Origin: Thuidium tamariscinum
Lineage: Eukaryota > Streptophyta > Bryopsida > Hypnales > Thuidiaceae
Direction: 5' to 3'
Length of the DNA: 64,000 nucleotides
Assembly: GCA_947034885.2 (NCBI GenBank)
Contig: OZ019759.1
Location: forward strand, 8,682,501 to 8,746,500
Part shown: positions 47,673 through 58,422 of the stretch, piece after piece
Position numbering within the stretch: position 1 is the first letter of the stretch
How the letters are laid out: each line of letters opens with the position of its first letter
Notes under the pieces: model-generated
Told to the model about the DNA's origin: nothing
The model's input: the letters and a program-made list of their open reading frames with translations, nothing else
Databases searched by the model: none
Program-made: the position numbers and the translations under genes

Positions 47673-48761
47673 TTGTATGAACTCATTGGAACTGTACTCA
47701 GTTGCTTGTTTTGCGCATTGGCGTGGACATTAACATCCTGCTGCGGAGGTACTGTTTTCTATGAACATCATATTTGACCTGTTTTGTCTGCACTTCACTG
47801 TTTGCTAAGACAATGTACTGTTTCGTAGGATGTGTAATGCAATTGTTTGTGACTTTTACGCAAATGTTGATGAAGTTCTGGTCTACGCTTGCCTCCGAAA
47901 TAATCGCCATAAATTACGGAATATGTACATGATCATTATCATCGATTCGATGATAACATTCATGTATATCATCGAGTCGATGATAATTACGAGGAACATA
48001 GAAGTAATATAGTATAATGCAGGAAGTATCTTCACATCTTAAAAAGGGAGGAATTGGATGGGATGGTCGTGCTCTGCTGATGTCTATAACATTTCTTTTG
48101 TATAGAAGTTATCCTCGTGTCGATGATAACTACTTAGTAGACGAAGCACTTCATGTCGCCTTCACTTGAAATGACTAGTGTAGGAGTTTGTTCTGTGGGA
48201 TTTCTCGGAATCTTGGTTTACACGTACATTGTAAATTGTCATGGCTTTCTATGGATTATCGTCGAGTCGAGGATAGTTTGCGAACTTGTAATTGTGTGTG
48301 TCCTTATTTTCTATGGGAATTCTTATTTCATTAATGAAATAAAACCATGAATGCTTCAGACATTGTGTATGGGTCATAATTATCATCGGGTCGAGGATAA
48401 GTGCATTATCTGTTTGAATATTTTCTTAGTGCTAGTTTGTTAGAGCAGACACTTTTCTATAATGAATATGTGAGCACATATTGCAGAAGATCTTACTTGT
48501 CCAGATTATCCTTGATTCGAGGATAACTGTTATTGTACTCGGTATTGGTTTTTTCTTTGGTTAATCGAAATGATTATTCTTGGACCTAACAGTAGGTTTT
48601 ACTTCTGATCTCTTCTAGTTTTATTCATGTTGAGATTCTGTATTCAATTTGATATCCCTCTGGTATGTGTCGTCTATTTTACGATATCGATATTTTAAAG
48701 ATGCATTTGTTATCGTCGACTCGATGATGTTCATTCTGATTGGTGACTTATTTTTTACAGA
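47673..48761 (+). other. Upstream region of the transposase gene, rich in palindromes
   Basis: Seven copies of the 21-bp palindrome occur here (47936-48730). The region ends with a pyrimidine-rich tract and acceptor (TTTTTTACAG, 48751-48760). It probably contains the 5' leader and an intron of the transposase gene; no exon upstream is certain. Confidence 0.5.
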
Positions 48762-51626
48762 ATGAATTACCATGGGCCAGAGGACTTCACAAATCCAGTT
48801 CCGGTACTTCCACTGGATGTTTGTCTATGCGAGGGGATCCCTCGTGCAAAGTGGGTTACACAGCCCGTGACTCTGCAAAACGAAGATGGCGTGGATATTG
48901 CAAGGGGCATTTGTCAGAATGTTGATCCTGAGCTAGTCTTTGACCAGAATGGGAACTCGCTTGGTGATGATCGAGTCGCCATTCATATTGCAGAGTCTTT
49001 GAACGAGGAGCTTTTCTCATCGGCAAATATGTGGTCTATACGATCTTGGCACATTAGGAGAGTTTTTTTGTATGACGGTGCTTCTTTGTATGACCATGAC
49101 GAAATACAGAAGTACAATACAGCCATGAATCCAAAGAGAGTTCGAAAGGGGGTTCGGTCATATGAATCAACTCGCTTGAGGATGGATCCTGAGGTCCCTC
49201 CCAAAAAAGAGTTTCTCTTGACTATGGAATCGATCACAGCAGTTTCCACGAAAACTTGTTGTAGGAAGATTTGTGTACAACATTTCCCGCGTGCACTTAT
49301 TTAAGCAATACGGATCGAGTTGTATGGTAGTAATGACTTCAAAGCTCGCAACAAGACTTTGTTGGAAGTGCATAGGCAGATCCACAAGGATGCTAGTGGA
49401 AAAGAGTGGATCACCTTGAAAGAGAGGGAAGTCTGTCCTATTGCGTGGTGGATCATTCATGGGATTGCGAAATGTACATTTTATAGGTACAAAGAGAAAG
49501 CCAAAACTGGAAATCAAGCCGATGTCCATGGGAATATGGGAAGTAAGAAGCCTCTCATGCAAACTCTTCAAGCTACTGCCACACTTCGAAGGTTAATTGA
49601 GTCAGATGCTGATAAGATGCCACACAAAACAAGGACATTGGAAACTGGGGAGAAGGTCACTGCCATGGTTCTGCCATCCTCGTTTCGTTGGAGTGATCAA
49701 TTGAAAACAATCAATGAATCCAATGCAAGCTTCAATTTGCCACCAATTTCTTCTAGCGGTTTGAGCAATATTCGTCGTGATTCTTTTCCTGAGTTTGCTG
49801 CAAAGGCTCGTGGAGATACATTTGCTAGATGTGGTTTGTGTGACAAGTACAACCAATTGAGAAGCGCTTGTGTGGGTGAAAAGGCAAAATCTAAGTGGGA
49901 ACAACTGAAGAAGTCCACAATCAGGGGCAATTGGCTCATAGACAACTCTACTACGGACATCGGGATCAATCAGTAAGAACGCCAGATAAGGTGTTGTGCA
50001 TTATTCACGACAAGATGGATCATTCCAAGACTGCTTCTCCTCACTTTTCCCACAAGACTAAAGTAACCGAATCCTTCATGAAAATGCCTGTTGCAGTGAC
50101 CGGTATGATTGCTCACGGACATGGTGATGTGCGATATGCGCACTATAGTTTGGGCATTTATCCAACAGATTCAAATCATACCATTGGATCGATAGCGAGG
50201 TTGTTGCGTGATTTGGAAGGAGTGCCAAAGAATTCATCGCGTAAGTTATTTTCAATAGAAGACAAGCAATCCACCTTGACAAAGGCACTTTTAAATGGAG
50301 CAGAGACTTGTTTGGATTCCCTCCTTCCACCTCCAGAGGATCCACTTCCAACTAATCCTCTCCCCCCTGTATTAATATTACAGTTAGACAACTGTTTAGG
50401 GGACAACAAGAATTGTTATGTTTTCGGTTTTTGCTCTATGCTTGTATGCAAAGGTATTTTTCGTGAGGTGTACATCAACTTCCTCATTGTAGGACACACT
50501 CATGAAGATATAGATGCTCTTTTTGGTCGATGGAGTTCCAGATTGAAGACAAATAACTATCCAACACTTCCGAGGCTCATGAAGTCATTCATGGATTCTG
50601 ATGAGCACCCTGTGATTCCTCATCTCATTGAGGAAGTTCCTGACTTCAAGGCGTTTGTACATGGATACCTCGGCACGGGTGGGGACTTCTTAGAGGGTCA
50701 TTCTAGATCTCAACAATTTAAGTTTTTTAAGGATTCAAATGGATGGCCTCTCATGGAGTATAAGAATTTGTGTACAGATGATAAGTGGTTGCCTGAGGGA
50801 GGCAAGGGAATAAGATTGTGGTCCGAGACTGCAGATGGGCTTCCTAAAATACCAATAGGTAGTCCTCCACCTCTAGTTCCTGAACCGATGAAGGCGCTTT
50901 TAGATGTAAAGAAGGGTCTGACCGGTTTTGTTGAATACTGGAAGAAAATGGCAAATGACGATTACATAGGAGAATTTAGGCGGAAGAATGGCGCCTTAGA
51001 AGATTATTGGAAAGGCGTTCGAACAGCTTTGGATGCACCTCTTCAAGTGCGTGAAGCGTTACTAGATGGATTTTGGCCGGCTTCTAGGGTTACCCCAGAC
51101 GAGACAGATCGAATGCAAAGAGATGGGACATTGCATGAGGAAGATGCAAAAGATGCACCATTTGTTGGACGGAGGCGTGATTGTCCGCGTCCTTCATTTC
51201 GTGTTAATGTGGATACACATGAAGGCTCTTTTATTGCGGTGCGTCCTGCTGATGGTGATCCTAAACCATTTTGGCTTGCTAGAGCCATTACGGCTCCAAG
51301 TCCAGATCCAGGGCATATGCATATGATTCGAATTCAATATTGGACGCCTGCCTCAAACCGGCACATTAATATGGATACGTATGAGGGATGGGACTTGAAA
51401 CAAGGGAATGTATGGCGTGAAGACTCCGCGATCAAGCCAACCTGGTCAAGTACGGGTTGTATTCTAATAGCTTGGAAGCCTCGTTTCAGAGAGAACACTA
51501 AAAAACCAAAAGTGTCTATTCCAAATTTACAAATTGGAATCATTAAGGCATCTGTGGCAGCCATTACAATCGAAGAACGAAGCAATGATGAAGATGAGGA
51601 GGATGAGCCTATGGAAGAAGAGTGAA
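48762..51626 (+). pseudogene. DDE transposase of the 19.6-kb transposon, interrupted
   Basis: The frame opens at an ATG (48762) just after an acceptor. The first part (about 400 residues) ends in a Cys-containing segment (ARCGLCDKYNQLRSACVGEK) followed by KSKWEQLKK. The catalytic part has IIHDKMDHSK (first Asp), LQLDNCLGDNKN (second Asp) and VGHTHEDIDALFGRWS (third acidic site). The C-terminal part has a small folded-looking domain (PFWLARAI ... IQYWTP ... GWDLKQGNVW) and an acidic tail ending EDEPMEEE. The D / DNC..NKN / GHTHEDID set is seen in a widespread family of plant, oomycete and animal transposases. The copy is broken by an in-frame TAA at 49302-49304 and by a change of frame around 49,930-49,945, just before RQLYYGHRDQ. 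The gene diverges from the ParB-like gene across the central block. Confidence 0.75.
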
Positions 51627-52198
51627 TATTTTATAGTGGTAGTATGTTGTTGTTGCATTGTTGTATTTCAAGTATTAGATTGTTTTTTTCATATTGTAGT
51701 TTAAAAGTATATTTATAAAGTAGAATGGTATTTAAATGCATATATAGTACAAGAATTGGATATGTATTTCATCACAATATTGTGACTATATAGTACATAT
51801 TGATTTCTATTAATAGTAAATATAGTTTTTGCAATTGCATTTCAAATTTGTGTGTACAAAATATTTTCCTGCATGAAGGAGTACGTGAGTACGTGATAAG
51901 TTCGTGAAGTCAGAGTATGATATCATCAAACTTTACATGTGTGTTTCAATAAGTAGAAGTGTCCATTTAAAAAAACACCGAACTTGAAAATGTTTCAAAT
52001 GAGGTGTTTTGTTTACTTATAAAACAATTGGAAGAGGAAATTTGAATGTTGATAGTAGATATTTGACACTTGTAGAAGTAAGAAAATAATAATAAAAGTT
52101 AATTTTTCGCATTCTTGAGTCTCAATTTAATGAGAAGTCTCAATTTAATGAAGACTTTTTTAGCCTTAAAATAGAAAGTCATTAAAATGAGACCACAA
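51627..52198. other. Right subterminal region with repeated end motifs
   Basis: It is AT-rich and non-coding. Near the end the motif GTCTCAATTTAATGA occurs twice (about 52,119-52,150) and its inverted form TCATTAAAATGAGAC once (about 52,180), all variants of the terminal sequence. Such subterminal repeats are typical transposase-binding sites. Confidence 0.6.
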
Positions 52199-52226
52199 TT
52201 TGTCTCATTTTAACGAATAAGGCCTT
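52199..52226. repeat. Right terminal inverted repeat, 28 bp
   Basis: It is a perfect inverted match of 32583-32610 and is followed directly by the TAAT duplication (52227-52230). Confidence 0.9.
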
Positions 52227-52230
52227 TAAT

Positions 52231-54325
52231 GCGGGTTGTCATGGAGGAGCTGTCCAATGGTGGCATTGGCCTTCTGGTCTTTAATATCTTGTAGGATATC
52301 ATATTCGTCCACCTTGAGATCCGGTTTGATGAAAATCGGAATGTCGTCAAAGCTGACCTTCCGTGGAGTAGGTTCCGGATTGACTTCGGATTCCTCAATC
52401 CGTTTCCTAACTTCTCGGCTAATGTCGATGGGAAGGTGCCCTACCCCTTTTTCAAGAGTCACTATGGGTGTAGGGATTTCCGTTCTGACTGAGCGATCCG
52501 ATTCACTGGAAACCGGATCCAACTCCACTAATCCGGGTCTAGACTTTCCTCTACATTTCCTACTCCTATGTCTACTTTCCCGGTTCTTGGCGGAACTTCG
52601 GGTCGCCACTCTATTTACAGGTTCCTCTCGGCTCTCCGGAAGTTCCACCTCTGGTTGTCATTTTCCGGAATTCTCAATTCCGGCTGTGGATCCGTAGTTA
52701 AGAGCGGTCTGCTCCCTAGGCGGAACTTCGACCTATTTGTATAAGGTATAAGCTTGCTGAGACTTAGGGCACTCGTTACTACCGTGCCCATACTCATGAC
52801 AATTCTGACATGGTAGTGCTAAGGGTGCACCCTGACCTTGCCCCCTATGTGGACAGACATTAGCGTAATGCTGTGGGCTTCCGCATACAAAGCAACATCT
52901 GGGTGGAAATCTGGAAGGCGGATAGTTACCTTGACTAGTTCTGGAACTTCCGTGGTAAGGTCCCACATTGGTCCGGATCAACTACTATGGTACCCTTCCT
53001 CTTCCGTATCCGGTCTGGATCTGATAGACCGGATTCACTTGTTCTTCGTATCCGTCCTCCTACGGAATGGTGTAGTAGACACCTTCCTCGTCCACGAAAC
53101 GGATCTGCTGCTGAGGTCTTTGGTTGCATTCGTTGGCGAAGTGTCCCGGATTCTCGCACTTGGAACACCAGACATTCGCTCGGGTGGTCGGAATCGTCCG
53201 TCTTCGCACTCTATTATCCGCCAAGTTGACTTTGATAGCCTCCAAGGATTCTTGGATACTCTTCATGGACTTCTTGGAGTCATCGTCCTCAACTTTCACT
53301 TTCACCAGTTTCCGCTGGGATTTCTCGTTCTTCCCCCGGGTTGCGCGTCTACTGGATGTCTCAGCTTCACTTTCGGAACTTTCCGTGGCGGTGGAAGAAT
53401 CCGTCCCAGATCTGGAACTCGGAGTTTCCGAATCCGAAAACTTCCGTCTCCTCCTCTCTTTCCGCAGGTACTTCTTGTTGTGAAGCTTGTCCATCCGTTC
53501 GCCTTTCTTGATAGATCTTCTCAGGGACTTGGCTGAATTTTCATAGTTCTGGGCTGCCTCCATAGCCTCCCGCAAGTTGGTGGGACGGGTCTGGCGGATC
53601 TGGAATGCCATCTCTTCCGGAAATCCTGCCACATACCACTCCACTTGTATACTAGGTGCTACATCCGTGGTCAGTTTCTTGATCAGATCTTTCACCCTCT
53701 GTCCGTACTTTCTCACGGATTCGTTAGAATGCATCGTGACTTTGCTCAACCTCCCCAGAGCCCTAGCTTCTCCCCCAACTTCTCGGAATGTCTGTAGGAA
53801 CAATTCCGTAAGTTGGTCCCAGTTACCCCGGATAGGTTCCGGAACATCCTGGTACCATCTCAGCGCCTCTCCTTTCAATAATCCCTGAAAGATTCTTTGT
53901 CTAGAGGCCGGATCCTCCTGATTGGCCACGGTGGTAGCCTCAAACTCTCCCATCCAATCGTCTACATCTTTACTTCCGTCTCCCCGGAACCTACTATACC
54001 GGAGACGTGTGGTGGTCACCATCTCGTTCCGTCTGACAGGAAACTGCTCGTCCCCGGAAGACTCCGTGGTGGAAACTCTCTCTCCTCTTTCATCTACACC
54101 TTCTGGATCGGAATCCGGTCTTGGAGTAGCGGATCGATCCGGAGCAACTTCCGGTTCTACACCTTGACTTGGGACAATAACTAGATTTTCTTCCGATTCG
54201 GGTGGGGCGAGAGGTACAGGACGTCCCCCAATAACGGGTAATCCGTGTACAATAAATTCCCGAGTTGGTTCCTCTAATCTGCGAGAACGACGGGTGGTTG
54301 GAGTTCTTCTTACAGGTCTACTCAT
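52231..54325 (-). mobile_element. gypsy gag and linker region
   Basis: It reads on the minus strand from MSRPVRRTPTTRRSRRLEEP. It has the gypsy gag core (RYSRFRGDGSKDVDDWMGEFEA and LLKGEALRWYQDVPEP), a basic/coiled-coil part, and zinc knuckles (CSKCENPGHFANEC, CFVCGSPQHYANVC, CQNCHEYGHGSNEC). After these comes a charged linker that is cut by the 19.6-kb transposon; the protease lies on the other side at about 32.5 kb. It is a fossil copy. Confidence 0.85.
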
Positions 54326-54426
54326 GTGGCACAGATGTGGTGGCTCACAACGCTCCCTTTCTCGCTAAAATAAGTTTTCGTTTTACCTACCAGAAAGAAT
54401 CCGTAACAAGTAGTAAACTATCAGAA

Positions 54427-54444
54427 TCCCCGGCAGCGGCGCCA
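54427..54444 (-). promoter_or_regulatory. Primer-binding site, tRNA-Asp type
   Basis: On the minus strand TGGCGCCGCTGCCGGGGA lies four bases inside the 5' LTR. This resembles the tRNA-Asp-type primer site known from plant gypsy elements such as Athila. It confirms the element's direction. Confidence 0.75.
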
Positions 54445-54448
54445 AAAG

Positions 54449-57400
54449 TGTCGTACGCGCAGTCTAGCAGAAAGCACCTTTATCACACCCAAACGTGATA
54501 ATATGACACGAAATATCGTCCCAGGAGATTCCAGACGTTACTAATAGTTGCGTTTTCCGGTTTCTAGGTTTCTCGGATCAAAACACCCCAAGTTACTACT
54601 CTTAATCCAGAATACCAACTTGTCTTCCAGACTCTTTTTCAGGATCCATCTTTTCTTTCCGAATCCGTCTCTCAACTATGACCGGATTCCTTTCTCGGAT
54701 CCAGATTTCTCCTTCACCCCGGATCCGTCTCAATCCGGAATCCGGTTCCGTCACTCAATATTCGGTTTTTGATACCCCTGTTTTACCCTCAGGGAGTCCT
54801 CTTTTGATCTTTAGAGGGGTAGGGACTTACCACTCGTAAACCTCACGCTCTCTCCTCTCAAACAGAACACACGAAAACACCAAAATATATCCGGTGTTGT
54901 ATTAGGGCCGGATTCGGATCCTCACAACTTCCCGGATAGCTCTAGGCCAATCCGGTTAGCAGGTCACTCAGGACTACTTCACTTGCCCTTACTACAACGA
55001 CAGATTCGAAAACCCCTAGACCCGAAAGGACGTATTTTCCTAGTTCTTCGGATCGACTCAGTGGTTGGCAGACCTTCCGATGGACGGAACTTTCCTAAGG
55101 CGGCTGCTTAACTCCGCACGGATCCGCCCCTGCGGTTCCGGAACCTCCTCCTTGTCACTCCTGGACTCACACCGGATCACCGTTCCGGTGAATTAAAGGC
55201 TCCACGCTCAAACTCACGATTCAAGATCCTAACTCTCGGAAGTTGGTCACTCAGTTCGGATTTCAAGTGCCTCAGAATCCGGATTCCTCCTCTCCCTTCC
55301 CTCTTGCCTCTCAACACTTCAACGAACACACCAAGAAGAGACTCAAACACAAGTCAGAGCTAGAATGTCCATTCACCGACTCAAATTAAAGAAGGGAATG
55401 AAAAATACAATAGAATATGCACTAGGAGGGAATGACAGGCCAACTAACTTGCCTGCCCCTTAAAAGCTCAAAAACACAATGAAAGTCAAAGCCTAAAAAC
55501 AGAAATGGAATGCCAACAAGGCAAAAGAAAATCCGAAACAACCAATCGGAGCCCAACCGGATTATCCGAAAAGGTCCGGCCAGTTGTCCCTAAAGTTCCG
55601 GATCGGGGCCCACATCCGGGAAATCCGTCCAGGAAACTTCCATCACAAAATCTCAAAATCCTACCTAACTACTCAACCCTGTCCTACTTACGCGCCCGCT
55701 TCGATGTCGTGCCCACGGGCGGAACTGAACTTCTCCGCGTTGTTGCCTTGGGAGGGGGAGCCTTCTTGGTGGCGGATCGGGTCTGCCTCTTCTGAATCGG
55801 AACCGGTGGGGTTCCGCTGTCTTCCGTCGAGGTCTCCTCCGAATCCGCCTCGGAGCTTTCCGAATGCTCCACTTCCTGAAATCCGCCCTGCTCCCTAACT
55901 TCATCACGGATGGTGAGGGGCGGATTATCTTCCCTGTCCGAGTCATCCAAGATGACAGTCTTGCTGCGCGGATCCTTGCCCGGAACCCTGTCTGGTTCGT
56001 TCATGTGGGCGAACTTCTCCGGATTCTCCCTGGCCGGATTCGCTAGGGCCTTCATCCGGATCTCCAGGTCGAGCCGTGGTGATGCCCTCTTCTCTTGCGG
56101 TTCTATAGGTGTGTTGGACGGTCCGGCCATATTCGGATCCGATCCGAGCTCGCCGAGGTTCTTCACGACCGGTGAGTTTCCGAGTAGCTTCCGATCCGTC
56201 CTTGCGCACCGGGGCTGAAGTCCGTAAAAACTTGCTGGTTGAGCAAGTTCGACAGTCCTTCCCCCAACTCCGGATTGAGAGCCCCAATTAAGGCTCTCAT
56301 CTCCTTCAGTACCCCTTCCATCTTGGCCTGGTAATCCACCAAGATGGTGATGACTTTCGATCCGGTGACGTGCCCTTCCGTCATCAGCCGGGCGGAAAAC
56401 TGTTTCGCCTTCATCACTATATCTGCCGGCTGGGCCACCCACTCCTGCAGGTTCCGAACCAAGGAGGTGGCCTCCACGATCTTCTCGTTGGCGACACTCA
56501 GATCACTCTCCAGATATGTCACCGTGCTCTGGAGCCCATTCCGCTCCTCTTCCGCCTTCCGTCGTCCCTCTTCAGCTATCCGGGCCAGATCTTCCGCCTG
56601 CCGGGTTCGATCCGTCTGGTTCCGGGCCTCGTCCTCCCACTTCCGGATCTCCTCGTCCTTCTTCCGCAACACCTCTTGAGTCGGAAGACGGTCGAGGATT
56701 TCCGGAATATCCTCGATCTTCACCGCGCCCAGCTTGGTGACGACCTGCTCGAGTATCGCCTCACTCTGGTTGCTGTCCGCGTGCGCCATCATGGCGTGAT
56801 GGATGATGGTGTCGAAGTGGTTCCGCTTCTTCTTCCCCAGGGTTGATCCGGGCGGATCCGGGACTGGATGTCCCCTCTTATCCGGCGTCGTGGACTTCTT
56901 CCGTTCTGGTTTCCGTTCCGGCTGGCTAGCCGGCTTCTGCTCTTCCGGGTCCTCGTCCATCCGCTCGTCCTCTGGGTCCTCCGGCTCCTTCTCAAACTCA
57001 TCCGTCAAGCCGTACTTGAGGATCTGCTCTCCCGTCTCATAGCGGAGGAGTTCCGGGCCACTCAGCACATCATTGTGGTGGTACAGGTGGAAGAGATAGG
57101 CTCTGATGGTGCTGGTCTTCTCCCGTCCCACATGCTTGGCTAGCCGATTAACTACCCACTAGAGGACTAGACTCCAGTTGACTATCCGTTTCTCAAAACA
57201 CCCGAAGATGGTATTTGCTACCGTCATGGTGACACGGGTAGGCTTTTCCGGATAGAGGATGGGAATCAAGAATTCCAACATCCGTCTATGCCGGTCGTTG
57301 GTACAATCCGGAACTGAGTATCCGTCCTTAGGGTGGGGCGGATTCCGGAACTTGTTAACACCAAACTTGTCCGTCCGGGGAGCTAGACCTAATCCGGTTT

Positions 57401-58260
57401 TATCAAAACCGTATACATCCGCCCAGATATCTAGCAACCAGGCACTCGGTCTACCCCTCACTGTGAGTTGGTACTGATTCGGAACTCCCGAGAGGATTTC
57501 CTACACCATCTCATCACTCTTCACACTCCACGGGCGCCGGATCAATCCATGACACCCTAGGAAGACTAAATCATCCTCTAACTCCTTCCAATGCTGCGGA
57601 TCGGAAGGGATGACTAGCGAAATTGCCTTGGCCGTCACTACCGCCCGCTTCGGATTGGAGGAACTCGCCATCTCTCCGCCCGAGTCGGAACTTGTCGGTG
57701 CGGTCGGCACCGACCCTGAACTAAACCCGGAACCGATCTCTACTGCTCACCACTCTTTCTCTCTCTATACGCGCTCCAAAACCTGCACACAAGCCGTACC
57801 TCGATTTGCCAAATCGAAAAGGAAAAATGAAGTGGAGAGGAGGGGTTTATATACCAGTCGGTACCCTGCGTTCCCAGTTCCCCTCGGAACGGCGCGACGT
57901 TCCCCGGCCGTTACGCTAGTTTCCGTAGGTCGGCGGCGTAGACCCATAGGTGCCGACCATCCGGAACTGATTCGGATCCGTCTCTAAGCAGACCGGATCC
58001 GTCTTTGACAATATCGGATCCGCCCTTAGCAAGTTCCATCTTCCGGAAAGTTCCGTTCCAGATACTGAGAAATCCGGATCCGGAAACTTACACCCATAGT
58101 CCGGAAATCTTCCTTGCTCAATCCGGTTCAGACGGATCTTAAGGGGAAAAGACCCTAATTGTCTTCTTTTTCCCATATCTAACCCTAAAATTTTGAAAAA
58201 TTGAGCTACTCTATATACTATCTTCCTATTTTACTTACATGATATTTCCGGACTGCGACA
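54449..58260 (-). mobile_element. 5' LTR (right copy) of the gypsy element
   Basis: It is 3,812 bp and the near-identical partner of 25,062-28,873. As the 5' LTR it would hold the promoter. It contains the same internal coding region (55,684-57,710). Confidence 0.92.
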
Positions 58261-58265
58261 ACGAC
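58261..58265. repeat. Target-site duplication ACGAC (right)
   Basis: It is identical to 25057-25061 and marks the right edge of the gypsy insertion. Confidence 0.85.
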
Positions 58266-58422
58266 GTTCTTCCTTCTCATGCAATATCTGGTAACCATGA
58301 CCTGTCGGTTACCAGGAATCTTCATTTACTTTCACGTCGAAGCAAAACTTACATTGAAAGCTATAAACCCTTCATGATCGTATAGGGCTCATTCCTAAAT
58401 ATCTTCGCATGCAAGCCATGTT

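Larger units (their letters stand above)
33508..48730. repeat. Dispersed 21-bp palindrome family, about 25 copies
   Basis: Arms TTATCRTCGA and TCGAYGATAA flank one central base. Copies start at 33508, 33640, 33739, 35840, 36008, 37371, 37455, 38879, 39000, 40517, 40713, 40779, 40854, 40941, 41098, 41174, 41273, 41349, 47936, 47966, 48109, 48256, 48380, 48506 and 48710. Some have CCTCGA-type arms or one or two mismatches. They are absent from 41,370-47,935, where the AT-rich block lies. They occur in introns, intergenic DNA and exons. All have or nearly have a TCGA core in each arm. I found no clear copy elsewhere in the window. Confidence 0.9.
32583..52226. mobile_element. 19.6-kb DNA transposon with cargo genes
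   Basis: Perfect 28-bp terminal inverted repeats (beginning AAGGCCTTATTCGTTAAAAT) at 32583-32610 and 52199-52226, with the 4-bp duplication TAAT, define a 19,644-bp element inside the gypsy element. The right arm carries a plus-strand DDE transposase. The left arm carries minus-strand genes: a ParB-like/methyltransferase-like fusion, an FCP1-like phosphatase and a Ser/Pro/Arg-rich frame. The 6.4-kb AT-rich centre separates the arms. About 25 copies of a 21-bp palindrome are scattered over both arms. The superfamily is uncertain; a 4-bp duplication and this DDE motif would fit a Sola2-like element, but I cannot confirm that. No capsid or polymerase gene is seen. Confidence 0.85.
25062..58260 (-). 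mobile_element. Ty3/gypsy LTR retrotransposon carrying a nested 19.6-kb DNA transposon
   Basis: Two LTRs of 3,812 bp each (TGTCG...CGACA) and the 5-bp duplication ACGAC bound this element. It reads on the minus strand: 5' LTR (right copy), primer site, gag with zinc knuckles, protease, reverse transcriptase, RNase H, integrase, 3' LTR (left copy). The order protease-RT-RNase H-integrase is that of Ty3/gypsy. Without the nested transposon the element is about 13.5 kb. The LTRs differ at roughly a dozen positions by eye, all transitions, so the insertion is recent, probably well under a million years at usual plant rates. The element is broken: besides the large insertion, the internal region appears to have several further breaks. 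Confidence 0.92.

Noticed and set aside
33508-48730. A CRISPR-like array from regularly recurring palindromes.
   Set aside because: Spacing is irregular, from 30 to thousands of bases, there are no unique spacers of constant size, and the setting is a eukaryotic transposon.
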